The notes under the pieces were generated by a model. It was given only the letters and a program-made list of their open reading frames with translations. It ran no database searches and was not told the DNA's origin. Both the position numbers and the translations under genes were made by a program. A DNA stretch of 64,000 nt from an uncultured Oscillospiraceae bacterium (lineage in GTDB: Bacteria > Bacillota > Clostridia > Oscillospirales > Oscillospiraceae). Shown here piece by piece: positions 17,366-24,407 of the stretch (positions are counted from its first letter, which is position 1; each line of letters begins with the position of its first letter). The DNA lies in contig CAAFLG010000008.1 in NCBI GenBank assembly GCA_900763705.1, forward strand, positions 23,196-87,195. The letters are read 5' to 3'.

Positions 17366-17412
17366 TGGAACGATCTCCTTTTGGATAATAAAATGTGAAT
17401 GGGATGTGTGGT

Positions 17413-17431
17413 GCGGGACGCTTCGTCCCGC
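17413..17431 (-). other. Hairpin between the second leader ORF and metQ
   Basis: An 8-bp perfect stem (GCGGGACG/CGTCCCGC) with a 3-nt loop starts directly after the stop codon of the 21-codon ORF. No T run follows, so it is not an intrinsic terminator. A further 6-bp palindrome (GTGTCC/GGACAC) lies at 17451-17465 inside the ORF. The structure may protect the metQ message or tune translation; inference only. Confidence 0.5.
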
Positions 17432-17497
17432 TCAGATGACGTGCCAGGCAGTGTCCGGCGGACACATTCGGTCATCTCTCATCAATTCAAAACGCAT
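17432..17497 (-). CDS. Second short leader ORF upstream of metQ (21 codons)
   Basis: The frame reads MRFELMRDDRMCPPDTAWHVI and stop. Its ATG lies 6 nt after GAAAGGAG, a strong ribosome site, and it sits between the attenuator terminator and metQ. Two internal methionine codons (positions 6 and 11) and the CPP turn stand out. No family is recognised. The good ribosome site makes translation likely, but nothing shows what the peptide does. It could be a second regulatory leader or a coupling device for the metQ message. Confidence 0.55.
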   Translation of the reverse strand: MRFELMRDDRMCPPDTAWHVI

Positions 17498-17519
17498 GGT
17501 TTGCTCCTTTCGGGAAATT

Positions 17520-17551
17520 AAAAACAGCGGAAGGTCATTGACCTTCCGCTG
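17520..17551 (-). terminator. Attenuator terminator in the metQNI leader
   Basis: On the minus strand an 11-bp perfect stem (17541-17551 with 17525-17535, CAGCGGAAGGT/ACCTTCCGCTG) and short loop are followed by TTTTTAATTT. It lies 22 bp past the stop codon of the methionine-rich leader ORF and upstream of metQ, with no other gene for it to end, so it should act as an attenuator. Confidence 0.88.
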
Positions 17552-17599
17552 CCGTTCACTCATGCCGAACTCTCAGACAGTTTTTGAAAGGAAATGACC
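17533..17599 (-). promoter_or_regulatory. Alternative antiterminator pairing in the metQNI leader
   Basis: Leader bases 17593-17599 (GGTCATT, codons 29-31 of the leader ORF) are complementary to 17533-17539 (AATGACC). After a small internal loop, 17586-17591 (CCTTTC) pairs with 17542-17547 (GGAAGG, one G-U). These 13 pairs use both arms of the terminator and exclude it. A ribosome stalled on the methionine codons (17618-17656) leaves this segment free; one reaching the stop at 17573 covers it. A further 7-bp match joins 17644-17650 (ATGCCGA) to 17562-17568 (TCGGCAT). Confidence 0.7.
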
Positions 17600-17683
17600 A
17601 TTTTCTCCATGACGAATCATGCACATGCTGAACATGCGCATCATCGGCATCATCATGAAGTTGACAGAATAGACGTTCTTCAT
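17573..17683 (-). CDS. Methionine-rich leader peptide of metQNI
   Basis: A 36-codon frame whose core reads NFMMMPMMRMFSMCM: residues 10-22 contain eight methionines out of 13. Its ATG follows GGAAAGG and lies about 50 nt downstream of the predicted transcription start. The stop codon is 22 bp before an intrinsic terminator, and an antiterminator segment lies between the methionine codons and the stop. The layout is that of leader peptides of amino acid operons (trp, his, leu), with methionine as the sensed residue, upstream of a methionine importer. When charged Met-tRNA is scarce the ribosome should stall and let transcription continue. The function is inferred; the frame, codon run and pairings are seen directly. 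Confidence 0.8.
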   Translation of the reverse strand: MKNVYSVNFMMMPMMRMFSMCMIRHGENGHFLSKTV

Positions 17684-17741
17684 GTCAATGGATCCTTTCC
17701 TGTAAGTGCCGCCCTCGTGGGGCGTTCGATTCAATGTGCGT

Positions 17742-17770
17742 ATCGTAGCACCATCTTTTTCTCTTGTCAA
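17742..17770 (-). promoter_or_regulatory. Sigma-A promoter of the metQNI leader
   Basis: On the minus strand a perfect TTGACA (17765-17770) and TACGAT (17742-17747) are 17 bp apart, with a TGC extended -10 triplet. It lies about 60 bp upstream of the leader peptide ATG. No S-box or T-box core is seen between it and metQ. Confidence 0.85.
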
Positions 17771-17831
17771 CACCAAATTTATAATTTTGCAAAATGAATC
17801 GATTTTTTTGCAGATCGGGTGCTGTATTTGG

Positions 17832-18719
17832 TCAATTGTTCCGCAGCTCGAGCGCGCGGACGAGAAAGATAAGGAAATCGCTTCCTTCCATCCCCTCGAG
17901 TGCGCGCGCCGCCTGCTCGCTGTGCTCGTGGACGAGCTTCTGGCAGGCATCGAGCCCCAGAAGGTCGACGAACGTCGTCTTTCCCTCTTCCCTGTCAGAG
18001 CCGATGGGCTTGCCGAAGGTCTTCTCATCGCCGATGACATCGAGCATATCGTCGCGGATCTGGAAGGCGTAGCCGAAGTGGTCGGCATAGCGCGCCGCTG
18101 CGTCCTTCTGCGCCTGCGTACCGCCCGCCGCAGCCACGCCCATCAGGCACGCGCCGCGGATGAGCGCGCTCGTCTTGCGCAGGTGGATCTCGTTGAGTTC
18201 ATCCTCGGTGAGCGCTTTCCCCTCCCACTCAAGGTCGAGCTGCTGACCGCCGCAGATGCCCTCGTGCCCGGCGGCATGGGCAAGGAGCCTGCCGCATTCA
18301 AGCGCGCGCTCGGCGGGAAGCGGTGCGGAGAGCACCGTTTCAAAAGCAAACGCCTGCAGCGCATCGCCCGCGAGCGTTGCCGTGCACTCGCCGAAGACCT
18401 TGTGGTTCGATGGCTTGCCACGGCGCAGATCATCGTTGTCCATCACAGGAAGATCATCGTGGATGAGCGAATAGGTGTGCAGCATCTCAACGCCGCAGGC
18501 CGCGCCCAGCGCCGCCTCCGCATCGCCGCCGCACATCCGGCAGAATTCCATCGTCAAGATCGGGCGCAGGCGCTTGCCGCCCGCCGTCAGGCTGTAGCGC
18601 ATCGATTCGACGAGCTTACGGTAGCGCGCATCCGCCGCATCTTCAAGGCACGAGGCAAGATAGGCCTCCACCTTTTCCTTATCCGCTGCCATGCGCGCGG
18701 AAAACAGCTTTTCATCCAT
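17832..18719 (-). CDS. ispA: Polyprenyl synthetase (farnesyl/geranyl diphosphate synthase)
   Basis: It condenses IPP with allylic diphosphates to give C10-C15 prenyl chains, the substrate for UppS. The 295-residue protein has the first aspartate-rich motif LIHDDLPVMDNDDLRRG and the second QIRDDMLDVIGDE, plus AGGKRLRPILTMEFCRM near the N terminus. Two ATGs compete: at 18728 the ribosome site GGAGG touches the ATG, while at 18719 (MDEKLF) it is 9 nt upstream, so 18719 is chosen. The start overlaps xseB by 8 bp. As in Bacillus, it ends the nusB-xseA-xseB-ispA segment; dxs does not follow here. Confidence 0.93.
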   Translation of the reverse strand: MDEKLFSARMAADKEKVEAYLASCLEDAADARYRKLVESMRYSLTAGGKRLRPILTMEFCRMCGGDAEAALGAACGVEMLHTYSLIHDDLPVMDNDDLRRGKPSNHKVFGECTATLAGDALQAFAFETVLSAPLPAERALECGRLLAHAAGHEGICGGQQLDLEWEGKALTEDELNEIHLRKTSALIRGACLMGVAAAGGTQAQKDAAARYADHFGYAFQIRDDMLDVIGDEKTFGKPIGSDREEGKTTFVDLLGLDACQKLVHEHSEQAARALEGMEGSDFLIFLVRALELRNN

Positions 18720-18948
18720 TTTTTTCATCCTCCGAAACAAACGGGCTCTCGACCGGCGCGCCATCCGCTCCCTTGGAGAGCTTGGTGACCTTCTGCTCGG
18801 CCTTGTCGAGCATCGCGCCGCAGTCGCTCACAAGCTTACTGCCCTCTTCAAAGAGTTTGAGCGACTCGGCGAGCTTCGCATCGCCCTTTTCAAGCGCCGC
18901 CACGATCTCCTCGAGGCGCGCGAGATTGTCTTCAAATGTTTTTGCCAT
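18712..18948 (-). CDS. xseB: Exodeoxyribonuclease VII small subunit
   Basis: XseB partners XseA in the nuclease that degrades single-stranded DNA to oligonucleotides. The 78-residue protein begins MAKTFEDNLARLEEIVAALE and continues KGDAKLAESLKLFEEGSKL, the helical hairpin typical of the family, with an acidic tail. The long frame to 19272 overlaps xseA and is not supported; the ATG at 18948 fits the family start. It overlaps xseA by 17 bp and ispA by 8 bp, so all three are translated in a coupled way. Confidence 0.93.
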   Translation of the reverse strand: MAKTFEDNLARLEEIVAALEKGDAKLAESLKLFEEGSKLVSDCGAMLDKAEQKVTKLSKGADGAPVESPFVSEDEKNG

Positions 18949-20167
18949 GGCCCGTTCCTCCCGTTCTTTGTTCGTCCACCGTGCACATAAGACTGCCCTG
19001 CCCCAGCAGGACTTCGATCTTTTCGCCGACGCTCGCCTCCTCCGCCGCGCGCAGGATCGTCCCGTTTTTGTCCCTTGCAACGGCGTAGCCGCGGCCAAGG
19101 ACTTTGAGCGGACTGAGCGCATCAAGCGAGGCGGCAAGGGAAGCAAAGCGCTGCGCACGCTGCGCTGTCTGCGCCTGTGCGAGCGCGGAGAGTTTTCTTT
19201 GCGTATAGTCGAGCAGCAGGCGCTTATCGTCGATAAAGGCCATGGGGTCGCGCAGCACGCGGCTGCGGGCAAGCGCTTCGCAGCGCTCTCGCAGTGCCTT
19301 CACGCGCTTTTGCTCGCTCTGCTCCATGCGCGCGCTCAGTGTATCGAGCCGGCGGCGCAGCTCCTGCTGTTCCGGCACGGCGATCTCCGCCGCGTTTGAC
19401 GGCGTCGACGCCCTCGCGTCGGCGACAAAATCCGAGATCGTCACGTCCGGCTCATGCCCGACGGCGGAGATGACCGGAAGATCGGAGGCATAAATGGCGC
19501 GCGCCACGCGCTCATCGTTGAATGCCCAGAGGTCCTCGATCGAGCCGCCGCCGCGCCCTGTGATGATAAGGTCGGCGACCTTCCATTTGTTTGCATAGCG
19601 CAGCGCGCCCGCGATCTCCGCCGGCGCCTCTGCCCCCTGCACGCGCACAGGCAGGAGCACGACCTCGCTCATCGGCCAGCGCGCTTTCAGGATACGCAGC
19701 ATATCATGCACCGCCGCGCCCGCGGACGAGGTGATGATGGCGATGCGGCGCGGGTATTTCGGCAGCGGCTTTTTGTGCGCCGGGTCGAAAAGGCCTTCTT
19801 TGCCAAGCGCTTCTTTGAGCTGCTCGAAGGCGACGTGCAGATCGCCCACGCCCTGTACGCTCAAGTCCGAGCAGTAGAGCTGGTATCCGCCGTCGCGCGG
19901 AAAAACGCCGATGCGCCCGAAGGCCACGACCTTCATGCCGTTTTCCGGGCGGAAGCGGAGCTTTGCCGCCATGCCGCGGAACATCACGCAGCGAAGCGCG
20001 CTCCCCTCATCCTTGAGCGTAAAGTAATGGTGCCCCGAGGGGTAGCATTTGTAGTTCGATATCTCGCCGCGCACGAAGATCGTCTGAAGTTGCGGCACGG
20101 CGTCAAGCAGCGCCTTGATGAAATGATTGGCCTCGGATACGCTGAAGATCATCTGCTCGCCCGTCAT
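18932..20167 (-). CDS. xseA: Exodeoxyribonuclease VII large subunit
   Basis: The catalytic subunit of exonuclease VII. The 411-residue protein has the N-terminal OB fold (FSVSEANHFIKALLDAVPQL then VRGEISNYKCYPSGHHYFTL), the catalytic domain with IITSSAGAAVHDMLRIL and DLIITGRGGGSIEDLWAFND, SAVGHEPDVTISDFVADARA, and a long coiled C terminus. The ATG at 20167 follows GAGGTGAGG; the frame open to 20221 starts without a ribosome site. It lies downstream of nusB (67-bp gap with a weak hairpin) and overlaps xseB. Confidence 0.95.
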   Translation of the reverse strand: MTGEQMIFSVSEANHFIKALLDAVPQLQTIFVRGEISNYKCYPSGHHYFTLKDEGSALRCVMFRGMAAKLRFRPENGMKVVAFGRIGVFPRDGGYQLYCSDLSVQGVGDLHVAFEQLKEALGKEGLFDPAHKKPLPKYPRRIAIITSSAGAAVHDMLRILKARWPMSEVVLLPVRVQGAEAPAEIAGALRYANKWKVADLIITGRGGGSIEDLWAFNDERVARAIYASDLPVISAVGHEPDVTISDFVADARASTPSNAAEIAVPEQQELRRRLDTLSARMEQSEQKRVKALRERCEALARSRVLRDPMAFIDDKRLLLDYTQRKLSALAQAQTAQRAQRFASLAASLDALSPLKVLGRGYAVARDKNGTILRAAEEASVGEKIEVLLGQGSLMCTVDEQRTGGTGHGKNI

Positions 20168-20201
20168 GTGCCTCACCTCTTTTTTCTCCAAATGGAAGAA
20201 A

Positions 20202-20227
20202 AGCAGAGCGCCGTTTGACACTCTGCT
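20202..20227 (-). other. Weak hairpin between nusB and xseA
   Basis: A 7-bp stem (AGCAGAG/CTCTGCT) with a 12-nt loop is followed on the minus strand by TTTCTT. It could be a partial terminator that lowers xseAB-ispA expression relative to nusB, but the loop is long and the stem short. Confidence 0.4.
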
Positions 20228-20234
20228 TTTTTGG

Positions 20235-20687
20235 TTATTCCGCGCTCACTTCGCCGCGCACAAAGCTGCCGAGGATGCCGTTGATGAACTTGACCGTCTC
20301 CGGCGTTTCATACTTCTTTGCGATCTCGACCGCCTCGTTGATGGCGACGCCGTTGGGAATGTCGCTGCGGTAGAGCACCTCGTACATCGCAACACGCATG
20401 ATCGCCGAGGCGACGAGCGGGATGCGGTCGAAGCTCCAGCCGCGGGCGTAGTTTGCGATGTAGCCGTCCAGCTCCGGTGCGTGCTCGGCAACGCCGAGAA
20501 CGATGGAGCGGATATACTCCTCCTGCGCCTTTCCGGGCAGCTTTTCATAAATGCCGTCCTCGTCCTTGAGGGTCTCAAAATATTCGCCCGTCAAGCGCTC
20601 GTCGAGCAGCTCCTGCGGCGTTTTGTCCGTAAAGCTCAGTTCGTATGCAAGATGCACTGCGATCTCTCGCGCGATATTACGAATCAT
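20235..20687 (-). CDS. nusB: Transcription antitermination factor NusB
   Basis: NusB binds boxA RNA with NusE (S10) during rRNA transcription. The 150-residue all-helical protein starts IAREIAVHLAYELSFTDKTP and ends with the family hallmark VAINEAVEIAKKYETPETVKFINGILGSF. It is preceded by an Asp23-family gene, the Bacillus yqhY-nusB order. folD, which often separates nusB from xseA, is missing here. Confidence 0.95.
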   Translation of the reverse strand: MIRNIAREIAVHLAYELSFTDKTPQELLDERLTGEYFETLKDEDGIYEKLPGKAQEEYIRSIVLGVAEHAPELDGYIANYARGWSFDRIPLVASAIMRVAMYEVLYRSDIPNGVAINEAVEIAKKYETPETVKFINGILGSFVRGEVSAE

Positions 20688-20713
20688 TCTCGTTCTGTCC
20701 TTTGTCTTTCTCT

Positions 20714-21079
20714 TTAGTTGAAGCTGATCCCGCCCACGTGGACATTGACCGCGTGCACGCTGTAGCCCGTCATGGCGCTCACTGCCGCGCCCACGCTGTC
20801 CTGCACCTTACGGGCCGTTTCGGGGATGGCGTAGCCATAGCGCACCATCAGGTAAACATCAACGATGATCTCGCCGTCCTGCACTTCGGCGCGCACGCCG
20901 CGCAGGGCCTTTTTGCCCGTGAACTGCTCCGTGATCTGCTCGGTCACATTCTGGCACATGGAACCAACGCCCTCGATCTCGCCGATGGCGTCCGCCGCGA
21001 TGGCGGCGACCACGTCCTCCGAAATATGGATGCTGCCGTTTTCCTCGGCACGGGTCAGATACTCTCGATTTTCAGCCAT
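20714..21079 (-). CDS. Asp23/Gls24 family protein (YqhY-like)
   Basis: A 121-residue protein of the Asp23/Gls24 family: HISEDVVAAIAADAIGEIEGV at residues 18-38 and GEIIVDVYLMVRYGYAIPETARKVQ in the C-terminal half. Family members are abundant envelope-stress or membrane-associated proteins; YqhY of Bacillus is encoded next to acetyl-CoA carboxylase genes and affects fatty acid synthesis. Here accBC are absent and the gene sits between spoIIIAH and nusB, so the YqhY link to lipid synthesis is only suggested by the preserved neighbours. Confidence 0.88.
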   Translation of the reverse strand: MAENREYLTRAEENGSIHISEDVVAAIAADAIGEIEGVGSMCQNVTEQITEQFTGKKALRGVRAEVQDGEIIVDVYLMVRYGYAIPETARKVQDSVGAAVSAMTGYSVHAVNVHVGGISFN

Positions 21080-21151
21080 TCTGACATCTCTCCTTGCTTG
21101 AAATGCTTATATCAAGAGTATTTTACCATTATCTTTTGAAAAATACAACAG

Positions 21152-21685
21152 CTAATTTACTTCCATGATCTTGATGCACTCGGCGCCAAGGCCCGTTTCC
21201 TGCTTGACGATATCCGTGATGCGGGCCACATCCTCGGTCTGCAAGCCGTCCTCCCCCGCCGAGACGACCACGCTCACGCCGTCCTCGGAGAGAAAGACCA
21301 CACAGTCGTCATAGCCCTTCGCCGTGATCATGTTTTCGATCTGTGCTTCGCTGAGCGTGTAGGATGCGAGCGTCTGGATGCTCTTTGCCGCCTCATTCGC
21401 CGTCGACTCATCGACGCCCTCGTTTTCACTTGCCTCCTTCAAGAGCGAGAGCGCGCTGTCGCGCGCCTGCTGGCGCGTCAGGCGGGCCGAAGCAAAATAG
21501 TCCGACCCCTCCGCTCCTGCAGTCTCCGCCGCAGCAGCGTCCGCGCCGCTGACCTGCTGGGCCTGCCCCAGGATCTTCGTCGGCTGCTCGACCTTTTCCG
21601 CGTACTTCCCATTCAGGAAGATCGCCGCGCAGACGAAGACAAGGATGGTGCCTACCACCGCGTTCCGTTTCCAAAGCTTCTTCAT
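21152..21685 (-). CDS. spoIIIAH: Stage III sporulation protein AH
   Basis: SpoIIIAH on the mother-cell side binds SpoIIQ of the forespore, forming the channel that spans the two membranes. The 177-residue protein has one N-terminal membrane helix (residues 8-24, VVGTILVFVCAAIFLNG), a low-complexity linker, and the YscJ/FliF-like ring-building domain at about 80-177, with SEAQIENMITAKGYDDCVVF and EDVARITDIVKQETG. The ATG at 21685 (MKKLWKRN) follows GGAGGGAACG. Last gene of the spoIIIA set. Confidence 0.92.
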   Translation of the reverse strand: MKKLWKRNAVVGTILVFVCAAIFLNGKYAEKVEQPTKILGQAQQVSGADAAAAETAGAEGSDYFASARLTRQQARDSALSLLKEASENEGVDESTANEAAKSIQTLASYTLSEAQIENMITAKGYDDCVVFLSEDGVSVVVSAGEDGLQTEDVARITDIVKQETGLGAECIKIMEVN

Positions 21686-21729
21686 GATCGTTCCCTCCAT
21701 GCAGTTTGTTCGATAAAAAATAAGTAATT

Positions 21730-22269
21730 TCATGGCGTACCCTTGACCACCGTGATCCTATCGGTCGCAAGTCCCGTCAGCGCGGTGACGGCCTGCGTCA
21801 CCCTGAGGCGCACCTCCGCGCGGTCGCCGCCCTCGCAGACGACAAGCGCGCCGATGAAGGCGGGGAATCTGCTGCGTGTGACCACGACCTCGGCGCTTGC
21901 GCCGCTGCCGAGCACAACTGTTTCGCTCTTTTGCGTCCGCTCGCCCGTATTCTCGCCGCCGCGCTTTTGCGTCTGCGTCTCGTCGTGCGCCAGTTCATAG
22001 GCGCTGCCGCCGTCCACCGTCAGCATCAGCTTCAGATGCCCCACGCCGTCGAGCGAGGAGAGGATCTCCTCCATTTCCTCCTGCAGCGCCGTGCGGTCAA
22101 AGTCCTCCGCCGCGCCCGGCGCGCCGCCGTCTTCCTGCTTTTTTTCATTTCCGCCCGGCAGCAGCAGAAGGACGATGCCGAGCGCCGCCGTCAGGACAAC
22201 GTATTTGCAGCGCTTCAGCGCGTCGAGCGCCTTTACTCTCCTGCCGTGCTTTCCCCTGTCGTGATCCAT
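21730..22269 (-). CDS. spoIIIAG: Stage III sporulation protein AG
   Basis: SpoIIIAG forms a large ring in the intermembrane space of the feeding-tube complex. The 179-residue protein has one membrane helix (about 24-41, VVLTAALGIVLLLLPGG), then a ring-building domain with EEMEEILSSLDGVGHLKLML and the C-terminal VRLRVTQAVTALTGLATDRITVVKG. It overlaps spoIIIAF by 37 bp and is followed by spoIIIAH. Confidence 0.92.
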   Translation of the reverse strand: MDHDRGKHGRRVKALDALKRCKYVVLTAALGIVLLLLPGGNEKKQEDGGAPGAAEDFDRTALQEEMEEILSSLDGVGHLKLMLTVDGGSAYELAHDETQTQKRGGENTGERTQKSETVVLGSGASAEVVVTRSRFPAFIGALVVCEGGDRAEVRLRVTQAVTALTGLATDRITVVKGTP

Positions 22270-22721
22270 CGCTGGTCCTCCTTTGCAATGCCGAGTTCGC
22301 GCTCGATGTATGCGCCGATCTCCGCGTTTTCCTCGCCGTAGAGCGTGACAGACACGGGCAGCGGTACGCCGCCGCGTTCCTCCGTTGTGACGACCGCGCG
22401 GATGCTTGCCCCCAGTGAGGCTGCTTTGTCCTCAATATATGCGCCCGTCTGCGTGGCTATGCGCGCGGAAAGCTCGCTCTGCCGCTGCGCGCCCAGCTCT
22501 TCTTCAAGCTGTGCTACCGCCTCGCGGTATGCGCCGGCGTTTACCGCAAAGTCCGTCAGGTCGAGCCGCAGCAGCGGGCGCAGCAGCGCGAGCATCAGCA
22601 GCATCCCGCCGACAAAGCGCACGATCTTTTTCATCGTGCCGCCGTCCGTCAGCTGTTCACAAGCGCTCACAAGCAGCGCGCAGGCCACAACGCCGAGCAG
22701 CCACGAGCGTAGGATCGTCAT
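22233..22721 (-). CDS. spoIIIAF: Stage III sporulation protein AF
   Basis: A 162-residue membrane protein of the SpoIIIA complex. Two hydrophobic helices (residues 7-20, LLGVVACALLVSAC, and about 33-50, IVRFVGGMLLMLALLRPLL) are followed by a soluble ring-building-like domain with ARIATQTGAYIEDKAASLGA. Sequence conservation in this family is low, and the call rests on the two-helix architecture and its exact place between AE and AG. The start overlaps the AE stop by 4 bp. Confidence 0.88.
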   Translation of the reverse strand: MTILRSWLLGVVACALLVSACEQLTDGGTMKKIVRFVGGMLLMLALLRPLLRLDLTDFAVNAGAYREAVAQLEEELGAQRQSELSARIATQTGAYIEDKAASLGASIRAVVTTEERGGVPLPVSVTLYGEENAEIGAYIERELGIAKEDQRWITTGESTAGE

Positions 22722-23782
22722 ACCGTCACCACCATAAGAATTGCGATCAGTAGCGAGGCGAGCAGCAAAAACGCCCCGCCCGCCGTCATCGCCAGCATCA
22801 GAGAAAAAGCCGAGGAAAGCTGCTCAAGAAAGCCGCTCAGCGTATCGGACCCCACCATGCCGCAGAAGAACGCCGCCGCGCGGTAGAGGAGATACTGCAT
22901 CGTCAGGCGCAGCAGCGGCACAAGACAGAGCGCGAGCACCGCGAAAACGCCCAAAACTCCAAGCGTGCTCCTGAGTGCGCCTGCCCCGGCGAGCAGCGCC
23001 TCCGTCGCCTCGGATAAAATGCCGCCGACGATGGGCACCGCGCCTGAGATGACCGACTTTCCCACGCGCACCGCCACGCGGTCCGCAGAGCCCGCGAGCA
23101 GCCCGCTGAGCGACAAAAAACCGACAAATGCCGCGAGGATCGCGCTCAAAGCCCATGTGACGAGCGTTTTGATGCCGTCTGCAAGCTCTTTGAGCCTGCT
23201 TTGCGGCAGCAGCGCCCCGGCCGCCGCCGCGCCGATCATGCAGCGGTTTGCCGGGACGAGCACATCGCGGATGAGCATGAGGAAGGCGTCGCTTGCCATC
23301 AGCGCTCCCACCTGCCAGACGCTTGCGCTGCCGACCGACCCGCTGCTCGCCATCGCGGCAGCCACGGTCGGCATCAGAAGCTTCGCCATCACCGCAAGCT
23401 CGTCCAGCGTTTCAAGCCCCAGCGCCATGAGTGAGCTCACATCCCCCGCCGAGAGCGCCGCCGCGCCGAGCACGCCCACATAGGGGGCAAACTGCGCGGC
23501 GCTCTCGCCCGCCTCCGCTGCCGTACCCTCGATGAGTCCGCAGAGCAGCGCGAGCAGCATCAGCGATACCGCCCCGCGCAGCGACGCTGCCAGCGCGTCG
23601 GAGAGCGAAGCGCGAAGCGTCTCCCAGAGGTACGCCGCCCCGCGCGCGACGAGCCCTTCCTCCATTGCATCCTCAAGCAGTTCCTGCGGCACGGCAGCGT
23701 CCAATCCGTCCGGCAGCTCAATTGCCCCGGCAGGAAGGCACAGCACCGCCGCGGCGAGCAGCGAGATGAGCAGTGTTTTCAT
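22718..23782 (-). CDS. spoIIIAE: Stage III sporulation protein AE
   Basis: The 354-residue polytopic membrane protein has a signal peptide (MKTLLISLLAAAVLCLPAGA) and about seven further hydrophobic segments. Family segments include LLALLCGLIEGTAAEAG, MKLLMPTVAAAMASSGSVG-like region near 140, and GAVPIVGGILSEATEALLAG near 265. It is a channel component of the SpoIIIA-SpoIIQ complex. The frame is open to 24223, but the ATG at 23782 overlaps the AD stop (ATGA) and starts a proper signal peptide. Confidence 0.93.
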   Translation of the reverse strand: MKTLLISLLAAAVLCLPAGAIELPDGLDAAVPQELLEDAMEEGLVARGAAYLWETLRASLSDALAASLRGAVSLMLLALLCGLIEGTAAEAGESAAQFAPYVGVLGAAALSAGDVSSLMALGLETLDELAVMAKLLMPTVAAAMASSGSVGSASVWQVGALMASDAFLMLIRDVLVPANRCMIGAAAAGALLPQSRLKELADGIKTLVTWALSAILAAFVGFLSLSGLLAGSADRVAVRVGKSVISGAVPIVGGILSEATEALLAGAGALRSTLGVLGVFAVLALCLVPLLRLTMQYLLYRAAAFFCGMVGSDTLSGFLEQLSSAFSLMLAMTAGGAFLLLASLLIAILMVVTV

Positions 23783-24165
23783 AAAAAGCCCTCCACCAGC
23801 GCAAGAAGCTCCTCCAGAAGCGGCAGCGCGCACACAAGCGCGCATACCGCCCCCGCCATATGAAGAAGGGATGCGAGCGCGCTTTGTCCCGCGTCGGCGC
23901 AGAGCGCGCAGGAAAAGCGCACGATGAGCGCGATGGCCGTCACCTTCAAAAGCGGCACAAAGAGTACCTCGGGCAATGACGTGAGCGAGAGCGTGCGCGT
24001 GCAGAAATCCGCAAGCTCCGAGAGCGTGGGAAGAAGCAGCACGCAGCCTGCGAGGATCGATGCAAGCAGCAGCAAAAGCGCGAGCGCCTCGTCGCTGCGC
24101 CGCAGCAGCGCCGTCACCGTCGAGGCGCAGAGGCAAAGCGCCGCAAGCTTTACGAGCACCTCCAT
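23779..24165 (-). CDS. spoIIIAD: Stage III sporulation protein AD
   Basis: A 128-residue membrane protein with four hydrophobic segments (about 4-20, 27-46, 63-82 and 95-118). SpoIIIAC and SpoIIIAD share a fold and sit in the outer membrane-domain of the complex; the SDEALALLLLLASILAGCVLLL and LPEVLFVPLLKVTAIALIVRF regions are typical. It lies 2 bp after spoIIIAC and overlaps spoIIIAE by 4 bp. Confidence 0.92.
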   Translation of the reverse strand: MEVLVKLAALCLCASTVTALLRRSDEALALLLLLASILAGCVLLLPTLSELADFCTRTLSLTSLPEVLFVPLLKVTAIALIVRFSCALCADAGQSALASLLHMAGAVCALVCALPLLEELLALVEGFL

Positions 24166-24167
24166 CG

Positions 24168-24362
24168 CTAAAACCCGAAAAGGCTCTTGATGAGCTCGAA
24201 CAGCGCGCTGATCTCGCGCACAAGCAGCATCATCGTTGTGATGAGCCCGGCCAGGCTCACGAGCATCGCCTGATCGGGCCGGTCCGAGCGCACGAGCAGC
24301 TGGTTGAGCACCGCCACAACGATGCCGATCGCCGCGATCTTGAATACGAGGTCAATGTCCAT
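24168..24362 (-). CDS. spoIIIAC: Stage III sporulation protein AC
   Basis: A short protein of 64 residues with two membrane helices (residues 5-20, LVFKIAAIGIVVAVLN, and 31-51). The opening MDIDLVFKIAAIGIVVAVLN is the conserved family start. The AAGGAAG ribosome site lies before the ATG. It is separated from spoIIIAB by 45 bp and from spoIIIAD by 2 bp. Confidence 0.93.
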   Translation of the reverse strand: MDIDLVFKIAAIGIVVAVLNQLLVRSDRPDQAMLVSLAGLITTMMLLVREISALFELIKSLFGF

Positions 24363-24407
24363 ATCTGTCTTCCTTCTGTAAAGCGTTTATCCTTGCTTGT
24401 GTCTTGC

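Noticed and set aside
17366..17740. An S-box (SAM) or T-box riboswitch upstream of metQ.
   Set aside because: No S-box core or T-box motif is seen between promoter and metQ; the sequence instead holds the methionine-rich ORF and terminator.
19000..19272. A long N-terminal extension for xseB (frame open to 19272).
   Set aside because: It overlaps xseA, has arginine/serine-rich composition, and the family starts at MAKTFED; the same reasoning removes extensions of ispF, der, cdsA, murB and spoIIIAE.
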